Notes under the pieces: generated by a model
The model's input: only the letters and a program-made list of their open reading frames with translations
What the model was told of the DNA's origin: nothing
Database searches by the model: none
Shown here: positions 25,507-37,548 of the stretch, one piece after another
How positions within the stretch are numbered: position 1 is the first letter of the stretch
Layout: the number at the start of each line of letters is the position of its first letter
Source of the DNA: Rotaria sordida
Lineage: Eukaryota; Rotifera; Eurotatoria; Philodinida; Philodinidae
Direction of reading: 5' to 3'
Length of the DNA: 64,000 nucleotides
Assembly (NCBI GenBank): GCA_905250125.1
Contig: CAJNOL010000854.1
Location: forward strand, 34,469-98,468
Translations under genes and position numbers: made by a program

Positions 25507-28412
25507 TTAATTTGCAGTTGGTGGATAGAGCCACGTTTTCAAATCAGTTTGTCGAGCCAAGAATTCGATGACGTATGCAGCTGCTTGAACCATCTTTTCG
25601 TAGCCAGCAACATTGATATTCTGAACAGAATCACATGCCTTATGATAACAAGGATCTTGACTGACGTCGGCAGTACCGCCTTGACCTTGTCCAAGGAGTG
25701 TATCATAGCGATCACGTTGTTCTTGCGTTTTGAAATCGTCTGCTCCCGAAAAAAGTCCAGCTGCGACTATTCCCGCTGTCAAAAACGGTGCATAGTCACT
25801 TAGACCGTTGAACGGTGTGTAATCCCAGGGCAGCTTTTGTCGAATGAACCAATCGCGAAACAATGCAGATACTTTGTTGCTACCGGGAATGGCCGAGCGC
25901 GAAGTTGTAGTATTATCAACTGTACTTCCATCATAAATACCAAATATATAATTAGGTGATGCCAGCATGTCAAAATTGAGATTGATCAAATAGTCAGTGA
26001 TACGTTCACCGATAATAGTCGAATTTTGAGCTTGTGCTACATGATAGGCTGAACCAAGAAGACCAAGTTCTTCAGCACCCCACCAACAGAATCGGATACG
26101 GTAGGCGTATTTAGCATAATTTGTCATTTGAAAGAGACGTGCTAGTGTGACCGCTAAAGCGAGACTAGCTGCACTACCACTACCTATAGACAGAAAAAGA
26201 GAAAAGTTGAATTTAATTGAAACACAAATATTTATGAATGTTAAAGTATATAACGCGAAAACTGGACTCTTCCTATCCCACATCGATCGTAAGAGACAAG
26301 CTGACAAGCCGTTATGGATTTTCAGACTTTCCAAATAATGGTATTATGGATTTTTGAACCTCTGATTTCTGAATTTCCAAGAAATTTTGCCGGTTTGTAA
26401 TTGATTGAAATCTGGAAGACAAAAAGTCAATTTTTCTCTCGTGGTACAATATATTAGCCCCATTTACAGACTGCCAGAGGCACATGTAGATGATGTTCTC
26501 CTGATTTTGTGATGAATCGCGATAAAAATAACTAGTATTTTCATATCCATATGAAACGGTTTCATTGTAATTCAAATTTTAATCCTATAATAGATTGCGC
26601 TGAAGGCGTTTTTCACTATGTTCAAGTGTGTACAGTTTTGAAAATAATCGACAAATATCACTTTTCCTGTATCTACACGAAAGATTCAAATGCTTCAGCA
26701 TATCTTATATTTAAAGTCGTGTTAATTGATGTCTTTTGCTAATCAAATAAGAAAAACGTTCAAGAATGGAAAAGAAAACAAATACAGAGGTTGATTAATT
26801 TCTATTTTCTTTTCTTAAAGATAGTTTAATGTCTAACCGATTTTTTACTACGATTTTGAGCTTTTAACAAAATATTTATCTCCTCTCTCTTACTCTCTTT
26901 TTCATTCTTTTACCTATCAGTATCATTGAACGTATGAAAAACAATCAACATATTTTTTAAAGTAACTTCTGATTAAGTTCGAAAAATGAACAAGAACTCC
27001 TTCACTCAAGTACAGTTAACATAACGAAAGCTGAACGATGATGATAACAAGGAACATGAATGGAATACTTTTTTGGTAAAACTTGCCAGTTTCATTAACG
27101 GTTATTGTGATAGCCAGTAGGGTCTTTTGATCCATATTTTACTTTTAAAATTTTCGAAAATGAATGGAATCAAATTATTGGTCTTATAATAATTTTTGGC
27201 ATCTTCATTAGTTAAAAATTATTAAACAAGATCGAGAAGACTCATCGTATTTGTTAGGAGTGGTGACTTCTATAGAAATACCCGAAAGAAATCAGAATGT
27301 AGGTGTTCATTTTCTCCATACTAACCCATCACTCTAGGCAACTTAATGCATCAGTATGTTATCTTACCATTATCATTAATTCCTGGTCCAGCTGTCACAC
27401 TGTCACTATGACTTCCGACCACAATTGTCTGAGTTACATCTCCAGTTGGTGTATCAGCACAAATGTTACCAACGGGAAACGTACCATTGTTCATAACGTC
27501 GATATTTATACGAACGCTGGCATTCGTCGATGGATTACGAGCTGCATCAGCAAGGGATAGACCCAGATAATAGGAGAGAAATAATGCTGGTAGTTCATTT
27601 GTCTGAAGGAGACTGAAGATAATTGGTTGTGGGAATGTAGCATCATTGTAAAATAGAAGTGCAGCTGGATGATACTTTGTGGCAATGATACTTTTCTCAG
27701 CAAAATTACAATCACCTCCTTGAACGAGTGCTACATGACCGGTTGATGTTGGACTTGCTGCGAGCCAATCAGCATCCGAACAACCGTAATTGGGAATAGC
27801 AGTGAGTGGTACAAAGTCGGGAAAATTGAACGACGTTGAGTACGGAACATGAACGAATTCAGCAACCGATAAATTGGTTGAATAAGTGTGATTTTTGATA
27901 ATTCCATCAACCGACGAAAGTAAGATTGGATTCCGAACAAGCGCAAAATTTTTGACTGCGAAAAAAGTCTTTCTTACTTTGTAATTTGTATTAGTTGACA
28001 GATAATCTGTGATGTAGTCGAGTGTTTGATTGAAGCCATACGTGTTAACAGCTCGAGTTCTATTATTAACAGTAGCAAGGCGCTGCAATTCATGCAGATG
28101 CACCATGACTTCATCGATACGTATTGATTCTGCATATGTAGAATCGAGAGACAGTTTGTTATCATTGCTCGCGGGCTTGAGTCGCTTATTGACGACAGCA
28201 AATGTTACTGACACAAGAGCGATATTAACAAGTGAAAAGAGTAAACCAATCGAGACGAAACAAAGAAGGTTTCTAACTCTTTTACTTGTTCGTAGTATAG
28301 CACGATCCTCATCGTTAACTAACAGTGCGTCTTGCATATTGTTGTGTATACCGTTCGTGAAAGAGAGAGATTTGAGTTGTGCTTGTGCTGATTCAACAAA
28401 ACTATATGTCAT
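25507..28412 (-). CDS. type II membrane M28 family zinc aminopeptidase with PA domain
   Basis: Two exons, 28412-27368 and 26183-25507, joined across a 1184-base intron in phase 1 (the split Gly codon restores NDNGSGSAA); 573 aa. The upstream in-frame extension begins with GTG, so I take the ATG at 28412. A hydrophobic segment at about residues 48-73, after a cytoplasmic-looking N-terminus, acts as signal anchor. A PA-type domain follows (about 190-285, with YGCSDADW and VALVQGGDCNFAEKS). The M28 metal site is complete: His in GSHSDSV (335), Asp in INDNG (347), Glu-Glu in WGAEELG (386-387), Asp in NFDML (420) and His in CYHKACD (529). Expected activity is removal of N-terminal amino acids from peptides at the cell surface or in the secretory system, as in aminopeptidase Y-like enzymes. 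There are several N-x-S/T sites in the lumenal part. Confidence 0.92.
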
Positions 28413-31400
28413 TGTTGACAGTGATAGCGCACAAGATACAAAATAAGAGATAAGCACATGTTGATTTCCTTCTGAAGAGTTTCACTATCCTCAGTTGTAT
28501 TAGGAGTGTCATATCACTATCTAAATTTCGCCCATGTAATCATGAAACGCATTTTAGACACGTCGAAACGCGTTTTTATTGCATATTACGGCGTTTAAAC
28601 GCAACTCAAATTGAAATGGGCTATAAACACGTTGAAATGTGTCGATCGTAAATTGTTCAAAACGTGTTTCACACAATCCGCGTATAGTCGAATAAGTTTC
28701 TTGAATAAGACGTATCCAAACGAGTTCGTATTCGCTATGAAACGCGTTCGAATACGAATTCTTTGGTTTTACATCTGACTGCCTTTATAACTGCAGACAA
28801 TGTTCAGCTGAAAGTAATGAGACGCTTTTGATCGAAGACATGCAATTGCATGTCCTTATTGTATATGGTATTTGATGTTCTTGACTTCCAGCTACGCATT
28901 TGAATGTCATTCGTCACTCCTCATTACATTACTAAGATGCATTTGAGTACGTTTCTCACTTCGATTGCGTTCGTTGTCATCGGCAATGCAAGTTATTTTA
29001 TCGAAATAAATACAAGTAGACCTTAATAGGAAATTCGACTATGTACATATCGTTCAAAAACAGTATTAAAATCCTCTTATAATTTATTTAGAAGATACAG
29101 TCTGTGAAGCTGTATACTGTTTGTCATTTTAAAATGTAATTTACTATAGTCCAAACAATCAAAAGTAGGAGTTGGAATTTTACTTTTTTTCAATTTCATC
29201 ATGCTGTGTTGTCTTGTTTTTATATACTATGGACTAATGTGGATCGGTCAAATATTTACTATTGATGCCAGTAAACGGTTTAATACTAATATTGAAACCG
29301 GATGAATAATAGCTAAGGACTACTCTACACAAATAGCAGTAAAGTTAAAGCCGGAATTTTCTATTATGTATCAGTACATAAATATTACAATATGATCTTC
29401 TGTTAGATTTCTCTTTTTATATTATTATTAATACATTAGAAAGTTTCCTAGAGAGTCGCAACAGTCTGAAGAATTCGAAAGGATTCTTTAGAATTAAAAA
29501 GGCACAGTAATAATTTTTGCTTCAGTCTTAATTGGTTTTCAACTAATAATCCTGAAAAAACTAGGCACATTTCCAATTAAATGTATTGATTAAAGGTACA
29601 AGTTCTTGATTACATAAGTAATTAAGGTGATCTCGTATTATGTTCGAGGTATGACATCTTCATTGATCTCTCGATTATCACAGAAGAGATTTAGATAATA
29701 ATCGTTTGAATTAAGAAAGAACAAATTCACATAAAAATGACGTACATTTAGTTATCTCTAATCAAATTAAAAAAAAATACTTCTTTTTCGATTCGGTTTA
29801 AATTTTGAAAAAATCGAATTGAGTCCAATTCGTCTTCATTGTGGCCACACAAGTGATAATACAGTAAACACAATCTTTCATGAATTGAGCCTCTAAAATA
29901 GAAATGTACCAAAACTTAGTCATAATGTTGGAAAAAAGCTCTCACAAACGATGGTTTGTATTCCATTCATGATTTGTCTGCTTTCCTTAATACAACAGTT
30001 GTCAATGTTATTATGTGATGGTTGTCAATCTAATGAAAACTTGTTTTTTGACATTGAATGTATAAAAGAAGGTCTGCCTATGAAGAGTATAAGAACGCCA
30101 AATGTTAGAGACAATCACCCTTTGAAGCACAATTAAAAATTAGCTGTTGATCAAGATTTTACTTAGATATAACAATTCAAACGATTGCTTGATGAGGTTC
30201 GTTGAAGACGAATTGAATTTATCGAACTAGATTGATTCGTGTTTACTATTTGTATCTTTCTTTCTTTCTCTCTATTAGGACACTTCAAATAATCCACGAA
30301 TGCAAATTGAGATTGTTAGAGGTTTTATGTGATCATGTATGGATAAAGAGAAAAGTCTTGTAAACTGTGCTCGAAGGGCTTTTTTCACGAGATTTTGAAG
30401 AAAATAACTGAAAAATTACTTCAAGATTTTTGTAGCAAAACCGTTCATGTTAATCCTATTTAGAAATTCTCTTTTTCAATGCTGAATTGTTCCAAAATGT
30501 CAACCTATAATGTTTAACATTAGCTAACACTTTAATACTTTTTTAAAAATATCTCAAAAATAAAGAATCTAGCTAAAAATCAAGTTTTAATATGATAAAT
30601 TAAGTCAATGAACACTTCATTCACCACGTTTAATATTGTTAGATATCGATGGAGCACTCCAATTGAATACTGACAAAATAAAAAATTTCAACTAAAGTAT
30701 TTGACAGTTCATATATAGTAGTATTACTATCTAAAACATAATGATAATATCTAACTGCTTCAACATTTCTCAACAGTTATGAAAAAATTATTTTTTATTG
30801 AAAAATAAACATAGCATTTGTAAATAACACCCAGAAATATGTCAGAAACTCGCTATCTCACTAACAAATGTTTTTGCATTAAAATTTGATCTCTACGGTG
30901 CCTTGACCTTTTTCTTTCCACTTTACACTATGAGTAAAATTTTAAATGAAAACATTTTAAGATGAAATATTCGATTTGTTGCGTCTTTCTGAGTACTCAT
31001 TCCGCAGACGATGTTTATTTTCAATTAAGACCTCTCCCCACTCCCTCAAAAACCGATTTTGTGCCAGATATATTCAAATCGTCTGAAATTTGAAGGATAT
31101 ATCAGAGCTGTAGTCGAAAGGCTATGGTAAAACTTTCAGCTCTATCCCTTGATGTTTTTGGGAGATATTCACCAAACAACAATCAAAAATAGCGAATGCA
31201 GTAACTCAAATTTCTCTGTCCAGGCTCATTTTATGTATTCAATTTTTTTTATTAGAAAGAAAATGTCAGGATGCAGGACATCATCGAGTTCTTTTTCTGA
31301 AATTCTCACTTTTTAATGGGAGAAAACGAACGAAAAGTTCAATGTCTCAAAAAACTCTCGAAAAATAGCGCTCTAATTACAAGAGTATTCTTATATATAA

Positions 31401-32413
31401 TAGTAACGAAGTTTAATTCAAAAAAGGGACTCTGTCATGTCCTGCATCATGATATAGTCTTTCAAACAAAAAACAAAAAGTTATTGGGTACAATGAAGCT
31501 CCTTCGAGAATTCTGGGATGCTGAAGCAAAAAAATATACACCGAGAATAAACGAAAAAGATTTTCTGTTTTTTCTAAAAATAGTATGTTTTTCAAGGGGG
31601 TAATGACAGAAATCGTAAAAAGTTTTGATAAAAAAAGAGGTGCCGAATAAAACGTTTTATGGTTTATGAGCGATCAGACCACAGATTATCTTTCCATACA
31701 TTTATCTTAATTTCGATCTTTCTGACGAAAAGTGACTTTTTTCGAGGGGGAAGGGCTCAAAAATCAAATTTTCAATCACTAAAAACTCACAGCATGATCT
31801 TAATTTGTGGATATATTGTCAACACTAAGGAAGGAAAGAGGTTTCTCACGTCGGTAAAGGTTAAATGTTTTCCAAAAATGACACATAACTTTTCTTTTGA
31901 ACTTAGAATGAGTGAAATGAAAAATAACACATCGAATCTAAAATGATTCGAAGCTTTTGTGAGATTTATCAGTTTTTTTTTCAAGGAAGAAGTTGTCCAA
32001 GCATTCATGCATTTTTTATCATACTGTATTGAAACAATCTTAAGTCTATATTTCTGGATGCAGTTTTGCATATTACGTAAGTCTGAATATTACCTTTTCA
32101 AGCTTCGAGAACAGACCAAATATTCAGCAATAGTTAGTTTTATTAAAAAATTGAGTAAACTTTCTTCAAAGAAAAAATACACAATCCTTCATGAAATGTT
32201 GAACGGTTTTTTTTGTGTAAAATGTCTTTCAAAGAAAAGTTTGAACATTGTTTCATATATACATTCTTATAGAGCACAATGAACTCTATCTCAGTATCTA
32301 AAAACATTGAAGAAAAAATTCTGCTCGATTTTTAAATAATAGCCGCATTTAGAAAAATACAGATAATTACAAAATAGAACTTGTCAACTAACAAAAAATT
32401 TCACTTTCTTTTT
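28413..32413. other. intergenic region, repeats and no convincing gene
   Basis: Contains the palindromic-word cluster at 28545-28780 and otherwise AT-rich sequence. Three plus-strand frames at 31316-31603, 31659-31946 and 31959-32282 lie end to end but show no domain, no shared phase and weak composition. The surrounding 31.0-31.8 kb has the GC-poor but CAAGGGGG/GAGGGGG-containing texture of an old interspersed repeat, including an inverted pair ATGCAGGACAT (31272) and ATGTCCTGCAT (31437). A 61-residue frame at 29951-30136 is unrecognised. Confidence 0.45.
28545..28780. repeat. cluster of palindromic word AAACGCGTTT and variants
   Basis: Within about 235 bases the word occurs many times in both orientations: GAAACGCATTTTAGACACG, CGAAACGCGTTTTTAT, GGCGTTTAAACGCAAC, AACACGTTGAAATGTG, CAAAACGTGTTTCAC, CGAATACGAATTC and ATGAAACGCGTTCG. 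CpG-containing words are rare in the surrounding AT-rich DNA, so the clustering is obvious by eye. There is no coding frame. Confidence 0.6.
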
Positions 32414-34057
32414 TTAAAAATAAGTTACTAATTGAGAATCAGTTTCATTCCGAGCATGTTCTTTAATAATTTGTTCACAATTATTGTTCTTAGTCGGTAA
32501 TTTATCTGGATTTTGCACATTGTTAATTGTAGGATCAAGTTCTTCATCGTGAAGTAATACTGGATTACATGCCATAGAACCTTTTGGAATAAGTGTAGAA
32601 ATTAATACGATTGCTGAAATAACTGTCATTTGTATAGCAACAGTATTAACAAATGCTGGTCGTATTGATCCAGTTGAATTATCAATACGATCTATATAAA
32701 GTCCAAGAAGTGGATTTAAAATTGCATAAATAATTATATAAGATGAATAAAGAAATGATGCAACAGCACCTAAAGCGGAAATATTTTTATGTTTTGATTC
32801 TAAATTACTTAAAGATGATTGAATAAATGAATTAAGTCCAATATCATCAACAGATGATCCAAATCCAATAGGAATGTATGTTGCAGCAATAATCCATGCA
32901 TATTTAACATCATTAACAGGTGGATAATAATATGGAATATACCAAACAAGAAGTAATATAAAAGCATCTAATCTTGACCATGGAAGAGGAGTTTTAATAA
33001 AATTTCCAAAAATAAATATAAATACAGCACCAAGTAATTCACCAAAATTTGAAGCACCAACAATAACTTGTGACCATTCAGATTGTTCAAGATAACGTGT
33101 AGCTATTTGTGGTGCAATACCATTTTCAAGATATCGATGTGCATAAAGTGTTAATGCATAACAACTCCATAACCAAATAAATTTTCGATGTGTAAAAACT
33201 ATTTTTGCTCCAATAAAAAATGATTGAATAAAAATAATAAATCCGTTAAGAATTGATTTCAAATAATTTGATTCAGAATTTTTGTCGATTCGAATGTTTT
33301 CATCACTAAAATTATTATTATTATTATTATTGTTTGCTAATCCAAGAGAACTAATAAAAAGCCAAACAATAGCAGCTGCTGTAAAAAGTATTGGTGTAAT
33401 TATAAATGAATAATTATTTCCAAGATGAGGAATTAAACCAAGACCAGTTGCAAATGCTCCACTAACGCCTGCTATTTCATAAAAAATATGAACAACTGCA
33501 TCCATTTTTTGTAATTTTTCACCATCATCACCAACAATATCTCTTGGTATAATTCGTCGAATTAATTCAACCATTCCAAAAGCTATACCAGTAATACAAT
33601 AGATTGGTATTATTCCATTTGTATTATATTTACCGTAATATCTATAATCATGTTCATTTATTTGTACAAAATCTTTTGGTTTTATATGACCACCAGTTGC
33701 AGTATCAACAATCATAAGTATGGCACTGAAGATTGCAAAAATAAAAATTGATATTGAAAGAACAGTACGTGTTGGCCAACGTCTTGTAAGTGGTGCAACT
33801 AGAATAGAACCAATACATTGAGATGCTTGATTAAGACCAGAAAGTAATCCAACTCTTTCAAATGTATGTGCAGTTGAATTTCTATTAAATGCTTCTTGAT
33901 CATAACGATTTGTTGCAAGAGTAACAATCGATCCATTATATGCTTCTACACCAAATTTATAAAGCATGATACCAACGATATAAATAATAATATTTCGTTT
34001 TTCTTGAGATGAATAAAGTTTCCATATACGAGATATTCCAGATTTTCCAGAAGACAT
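32414..34057 (-). CDS. major facilitator superfamily transporter, fungal-type family
   Basis: Single exon, 547 aa, ATG at 34057. About twelve hydrophobic segments with a long central cytoplasmic loop fit the MFS fold. Visible landmarks are LYSSQEKRNIIIYIVGIM before helix 1, LTRRWPTRTVLS in the position of the MFS loop 2-3 motif, and GDDGEKLQKMDAVVHIFYE between helices. From memory this layout resembles a family of fungal MFS proteins of unknown substrate, so horizontal acquisition is possible but not shown. The codon use is simple and A/T-ending. An (AAT)n tract at about 33311-33331 encodes eight consecutive Asn in the central loop. A hydrophilic, charged C-terminal tail of about 50 residues follows the last helix. 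The substrate is unknown. Confidence 0.8.
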   Translation of the reverse strand: MSSGKSGISRIWKLYSSQEKRNIIIYIVGIMLYKFGVEAYNGSIVTLATNRYDQEAFNRNSTAHTFERVGLLSGLNQASQCIGSILVAPLTRRWPTRTVLSISIFIFAIFSAILMIVDTATGGHIKPKDFVQINEHDYRYYGKYNTNGIIPIYCITGIAFGMVELIRRIIPRDIVGDDGEKLQKMDAVVHIFYEIAGVSGAFATGLGLIPHLGNNYSFIITPILFTAAAIVWLFISSLGLANNNNNNNNFSDENIRIDKNSESNYLKSILNGFIIFIQSFFIGAKIVFTHRKFIWLWSCYALTLYAHRYLENGIAPQIATRYLEQSEWSQVIVGASNFGELLGAVFIFIFGNFIKTPLPWSRLDAFILLLVWYIPYYYPPVNDVKYAWIIAATYIPIGFGSSVDDIGLNSFIQSSLSNLESKHKNISALGAVASFLYSSYIIIYAILNPLLGLYIDRIDNSTGSIRPAFVNTVAIQMTVISAIVLISTLIPKGSMACNPVLLHDEELDPTINNVQNPDKLPTKNNNCEQIIKEHARNETDSQLVTYF

Positions 34058-34671
34058 TTGTTTATACTAAAAATAGATAAGTTCTAGAATAAGAAAAATC
34101 TTTCGAAGTATGAAAGAGTATCTTTCGTTTTTATTAATATTTTGATTGTATTCATTCCTTAGATTTGAACCTATTTTGTATTAAAAATAAAGTCTGGTAG
34201 CTTAGATTATTTTTTTTTTCTTGTTAGTTACTTAGAAAAATAAATGAAATACATAATTGAGAAAAAAAGATATCGAAGAACGTAAAATGACGATTGATTT
34301 AATGTTGTTATTCTGTCTTTTTCTTTATTGAAGTGTATTTATGTGTGTTGATTATCTCTGCTATATTTATCTCTCTCACTTAAGAATACAAGATTGATAA
34401 GTGCTTTAATCCAATCCGAATATCAAAGAAAAACGATTAGATTCTGTCATGAAATATACATGATGAAATAAAATAAATGAATTTCTTATAACTCGATAAA
34501 ATTTAACATCGAAATGAATATGAGTAAATGATATATGATTAATACGGAAAAGAAAAATGTTTCTAAAAATAGAACATGGCAATCGTGACTCAAAACAAAT
34601 AAACTTACAAAAATTTTACGACTCAAATGATATTTGGATAAACACATTCAAATAGTGTAATGCGTCGGTTA

Positions 34672-35172
34672 ACATGATTCAAACGGTGAATTCTCGTTTC
34701 ATCGAAACGTTAATTGATTTTCCTGTTTCGTTAAAAATAAAATGAGGACTGTTCTCGTTTCGTCGAAAAATTAAGCCGAAATGAAAAAAGCAGGATCAAA
34801 GCAACTAGCTTAATTGATTCAATTGTCTTGAAAAATTTTTTTTTTATAAAGAAAGTGGTTGAAAGGGTGTGGCGTGGGTATTCTGTTTGCTCAAACCCAC
34901 ATCCACTTTCACACTCACACGCACCCTAAACATCAAACATTAACATTAGAAGAATACCTTTAAAAAGTTATGCGATTAATTGGTATAAAAAAATATTAAT
35001 TTTTTTGTTTTTCTGCACATGTTTTCTTCTTTAATATCGTCTGTATGCGTACCTAATACTTTTCTCTAATAAATTTTTTGAAAAAATTATTCAAAATTAT
35101 TAAACATTATATTTGACAAGTATGTTTAAAAAAATCTAATCAAACAGATTTCGACGAAACGAGACGTGATCG
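34672..35172. repeat. inverted-repeat element with CTCGTTTCGTCGAAA ends and an internal GT/AC hairpin
   Basis: CTCGTTTCATCGAAACG occurs at about 34692, CTCGTTTCGTCGAAA at about 34761 and the reverse complement TTTCGACGAAACGAG at about 35148-35162. Between them, at 34865-34926, a GT/AC hairpin starts GGGTGTGGCGTGGGTA and closes with ACCCACATCC...CACACGCACCC. There is no coding capacity. The layout suggests a small foldback element, with the hairpin inside the repeats rather than exactly central. Confidence 0.6.
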
Positions 35173-35837
35173 ACTCAAACTATTATTTTATGTTTCTATG
35201 TATATATAATATTCCAGATTTAGAAAGATCTTCTCTTTTTTCTTAAAGATTGTGTAAAAGACAATCTCAAAGAAGCGTTGAAGTATAGGGTTAGACATTC
35301 AGATTCTTCCTCTCCAGACATGACAGACATCTAAACAACGCTTGCTTTTTCTTCTTCATAGAACTTGACAGATACTTTAGCAACATCTCTCATTTGCTGC
35401 AGACTGTGGCAGATACTGTAGTATTGTCGTTCCCTTCTCATGGATCATGACAGACATATCCGATGAGACTGAAGTCTACTGCAATATTAGTATGAAACAC
35501 AATTGAATTTAAGCCAGCTATCCCTTGTCATTCGCACTCATCAACTATAATATATTACGGATATCATCTTTTATAATTAATATGCATTAATAGTAGGTAG
35601 TAAATCATAAATCGAATTCTGTATTGGTAAATTTCTTCTTTTACAATGGCACTAGCTCTATCATGTTTCATGTTTTAAGTCTGCTCAAAGGAGTGCTTTA
35701 ACCGATTTTTATAACGAAAGACTTGTAGCAATAAAAAAATACATGCTTTCAAATATGATGTCAGCAAAAAATGATTAAATATTTTTTGTGCCAACACTCT
35801 CAAATACAATATTGAAAACGAATACGTAATCTATTAC

Positions 35838-36238
35838 TTAATACACCCTTTAGCTTCCGGTTTTTTTTTGCGAAAATCAAAACTTTTAAAAGTAAAATTT
35901 AAATATAATTTTTATTTTTCTACAAAGAGATTATATTTCTATGTTTAAAAAAAAACCATTAATAGTTCACCTTTGTATGATAGTCTTTGAAGCAATCAAC
36001 AATATATATGAGTACATTGAAGTCAGGAGGTATACATCGTGTATTGCGTCGAAGATCATAGAATATAGATGAGTAAAAATATCAAGGAGAAAGGAAAGAA
36101 AGAAGAAATATATCACTATGGCAGCATCTAACAAACGATAAGAAACTTTTCTAAACAGTTAAAACATGTACTACTGCGGCCTTTGTTTGATAAATACATT
36201 TGGACACATATATGTATTGCCGGAAGCGAAAGGGTTAA
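35838..36238. mobile_element. piggyBac-like MITE, copy 1 (TTAA-flanked)
   Basis: About 400 bases between TTAA at 35838 and TTAA at 36235. The right end reads CCGGAAGCGAAAGGG then TTAA; the left end reads CCCTTTAGCTTCCGG, four bases inside its TTAA. The terminal inverted repeats therefore begin C-C-C-T-T-T next to TTAA, as piggyBac-type elements do. The interior has no transposase. Its sequence is the reverse complement of copy 2 immediately to the right. Confidence 0.75.
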
Positions 36239-36254
36239 TAAAAATTTAAAGGTT

Positions 36255-36650
36255 TTAACTCTTTCGCTCTCGGCCGCACATATATGTGTTCAAATGTATT
36301 TATCAGATAAAGGTCGCAGTAGTATATGTTTTAATTGTTTAGAAAAGCTTCTTATTGTTTGTTAGATGGTGCCATAGTGGTATATTTCTTCTTTCTTTCC
36401 TTTCTCCTTGATATTTTTACTCATCTATATTCTAGGATCTTCGACGCGATACACGATGTATATCTCCTGACTTCAATGTACTCATATATATTGTTGATTG
36501 CTTCAAAGACTATCGTACAAAGGTGAACTATTAATGGTTTTTTTTTGAACATAGAAATATAACCTCTTTGTGAAAAAATAAAAATTATATTTAAATCTTA
36601 CTTTTATAAGTTTTGATTTTCGCAAAAAAATCCGGGAGCCAAAGAGTTAA
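36255..36650. mobile_element. piggyBac-like MITE, copy 2, inverted relative to copy 1
   Basis: About 396 bases between TTAA at 36255 (followed by CTCTTTCGCTCTCGG) and TTAA at 36647 (preceded by CCGGGAGCCAAAGAG). The interior is the reverse complement of copy 1 over nearly its whole length: for example CTTTGTATGATAGTCTTTGA at 35973 against TCAAAGACTATCGTACAAAG at 36503. Only 16 bases separate the two copies. Together they make an almost perfect palindrome of about 810 bases. Confidence 0.75.
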
Positions 36651-37010
36651 TAAAGAATAACGGCAATGCTTCATGTGAAACAAACATTATTTCTTTTTTT
36701 TTTATTACATATACTCGCCTATAATAATTGATAATATGTTTTTGTAACCGTTGACTTAAATAAAGGCGTCTTCTTGTTTAATGTCATAGAGAAATAAAGA
36801 AATGAAGATATCTATTTATTCTTGTAATAAAAATAATTCTATATTACACAACGAATTGATTTCATTAAAGAGGATCTTTCAGTAGGTAAATGCTATTGTG
36901 ATATGTTTGATTCTTAAATTGCAATCGAATAAAAAAACATAAAATCATCTATCAATGTATATATCACCACATTTTTATGCATGTAGTTCTCTTCTCTTTT
37001 TTCAATAGCC

Positions 37011-37033
37011 TTCTTTCTTTCTTTCTTTCTTTC
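37011..37033. repeat. CTTT microsatellite
   Basis: Direct run of TTCTTTCTTTCTTTCTTTCT with one or two edge units, about 23 bases. Noncoding and not associated with a gene boundary. Confidence 0.9.
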
Positions 37034-37548
37034 ACCGCGCAAATAGTAATACCATGCACTCAGTTACTTTATCTCTATTCTTTGCTTTCATACGTTCGTT
37101 TATTCTTTCACATAAAAAATTTACGTCATAAGACTTTTCGCGTCATTATCATTGACTCTTTACTTCAACGAATCATATTGAATTGCCCGACCTGCATTTA
37201 ATTTATCTTTTATAATATGAATATGATATTGATAAGCATATTCATTATTAGTATGATTCATTTTCGTGCAATTCTTTAAAACAAACGATGTTTATTTAGG
37301 TTGGTTGAGGGCATTCTGTACACTGTCTTAAATTGGGGTAAACGAAAAAAAAAATATGAGAATAAGATAGTAGCAAAATTGAAGACTCAGTTTTTTACCC
37401 TGCTAAGCATTGTTTTCAACATAACTCACTGATTTCAAACTATCTATAAAAGGATGGAAATGATTCTGTAGTTGCTAGAAAAAAAGTTCTGTTAATTAAC
37501 TGTACAATAAAGAAATAGAAAATAAGACAAGATTATGATATTATATAG

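Larger units (their letters stand above)
34058..37548. other. intergenic region rich in foldback elements
   Basis: No gene recognised. It holds the inverted-repeat element at 34672-35172, the pair of TTAA-flanked MITEs at 35838-36650 and a short CTTT microsatellite. Reading frames in this stretch (for example 36183-36526) lie inside the MITE arms and have no coding character. Confidence 0.6.

Noticed and set aside
28412-28457. Extending the M28 peptidase by 15 residues to 28457
   Set aside because: The extension would start with GTG, which is not a normal eukaryotic start; the ATG at 28412 gives a complete type II membrane protein.
31316-32282. Three consecutive plus-strand frames as exons of one gene
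   Set aside because: No domain, no convincing donor and acceptor pairs with agreeing phase, and composition typical of A/T-rich noncoding DNA with old repeats.
34865-34926. Internal telomere or chromosome end from TGTGGG-like repeats
   Set aside because: Only a few imperfect units occur, always in inverted pairs and with ordinary sequence on both sides, so this is not a telomeric array.
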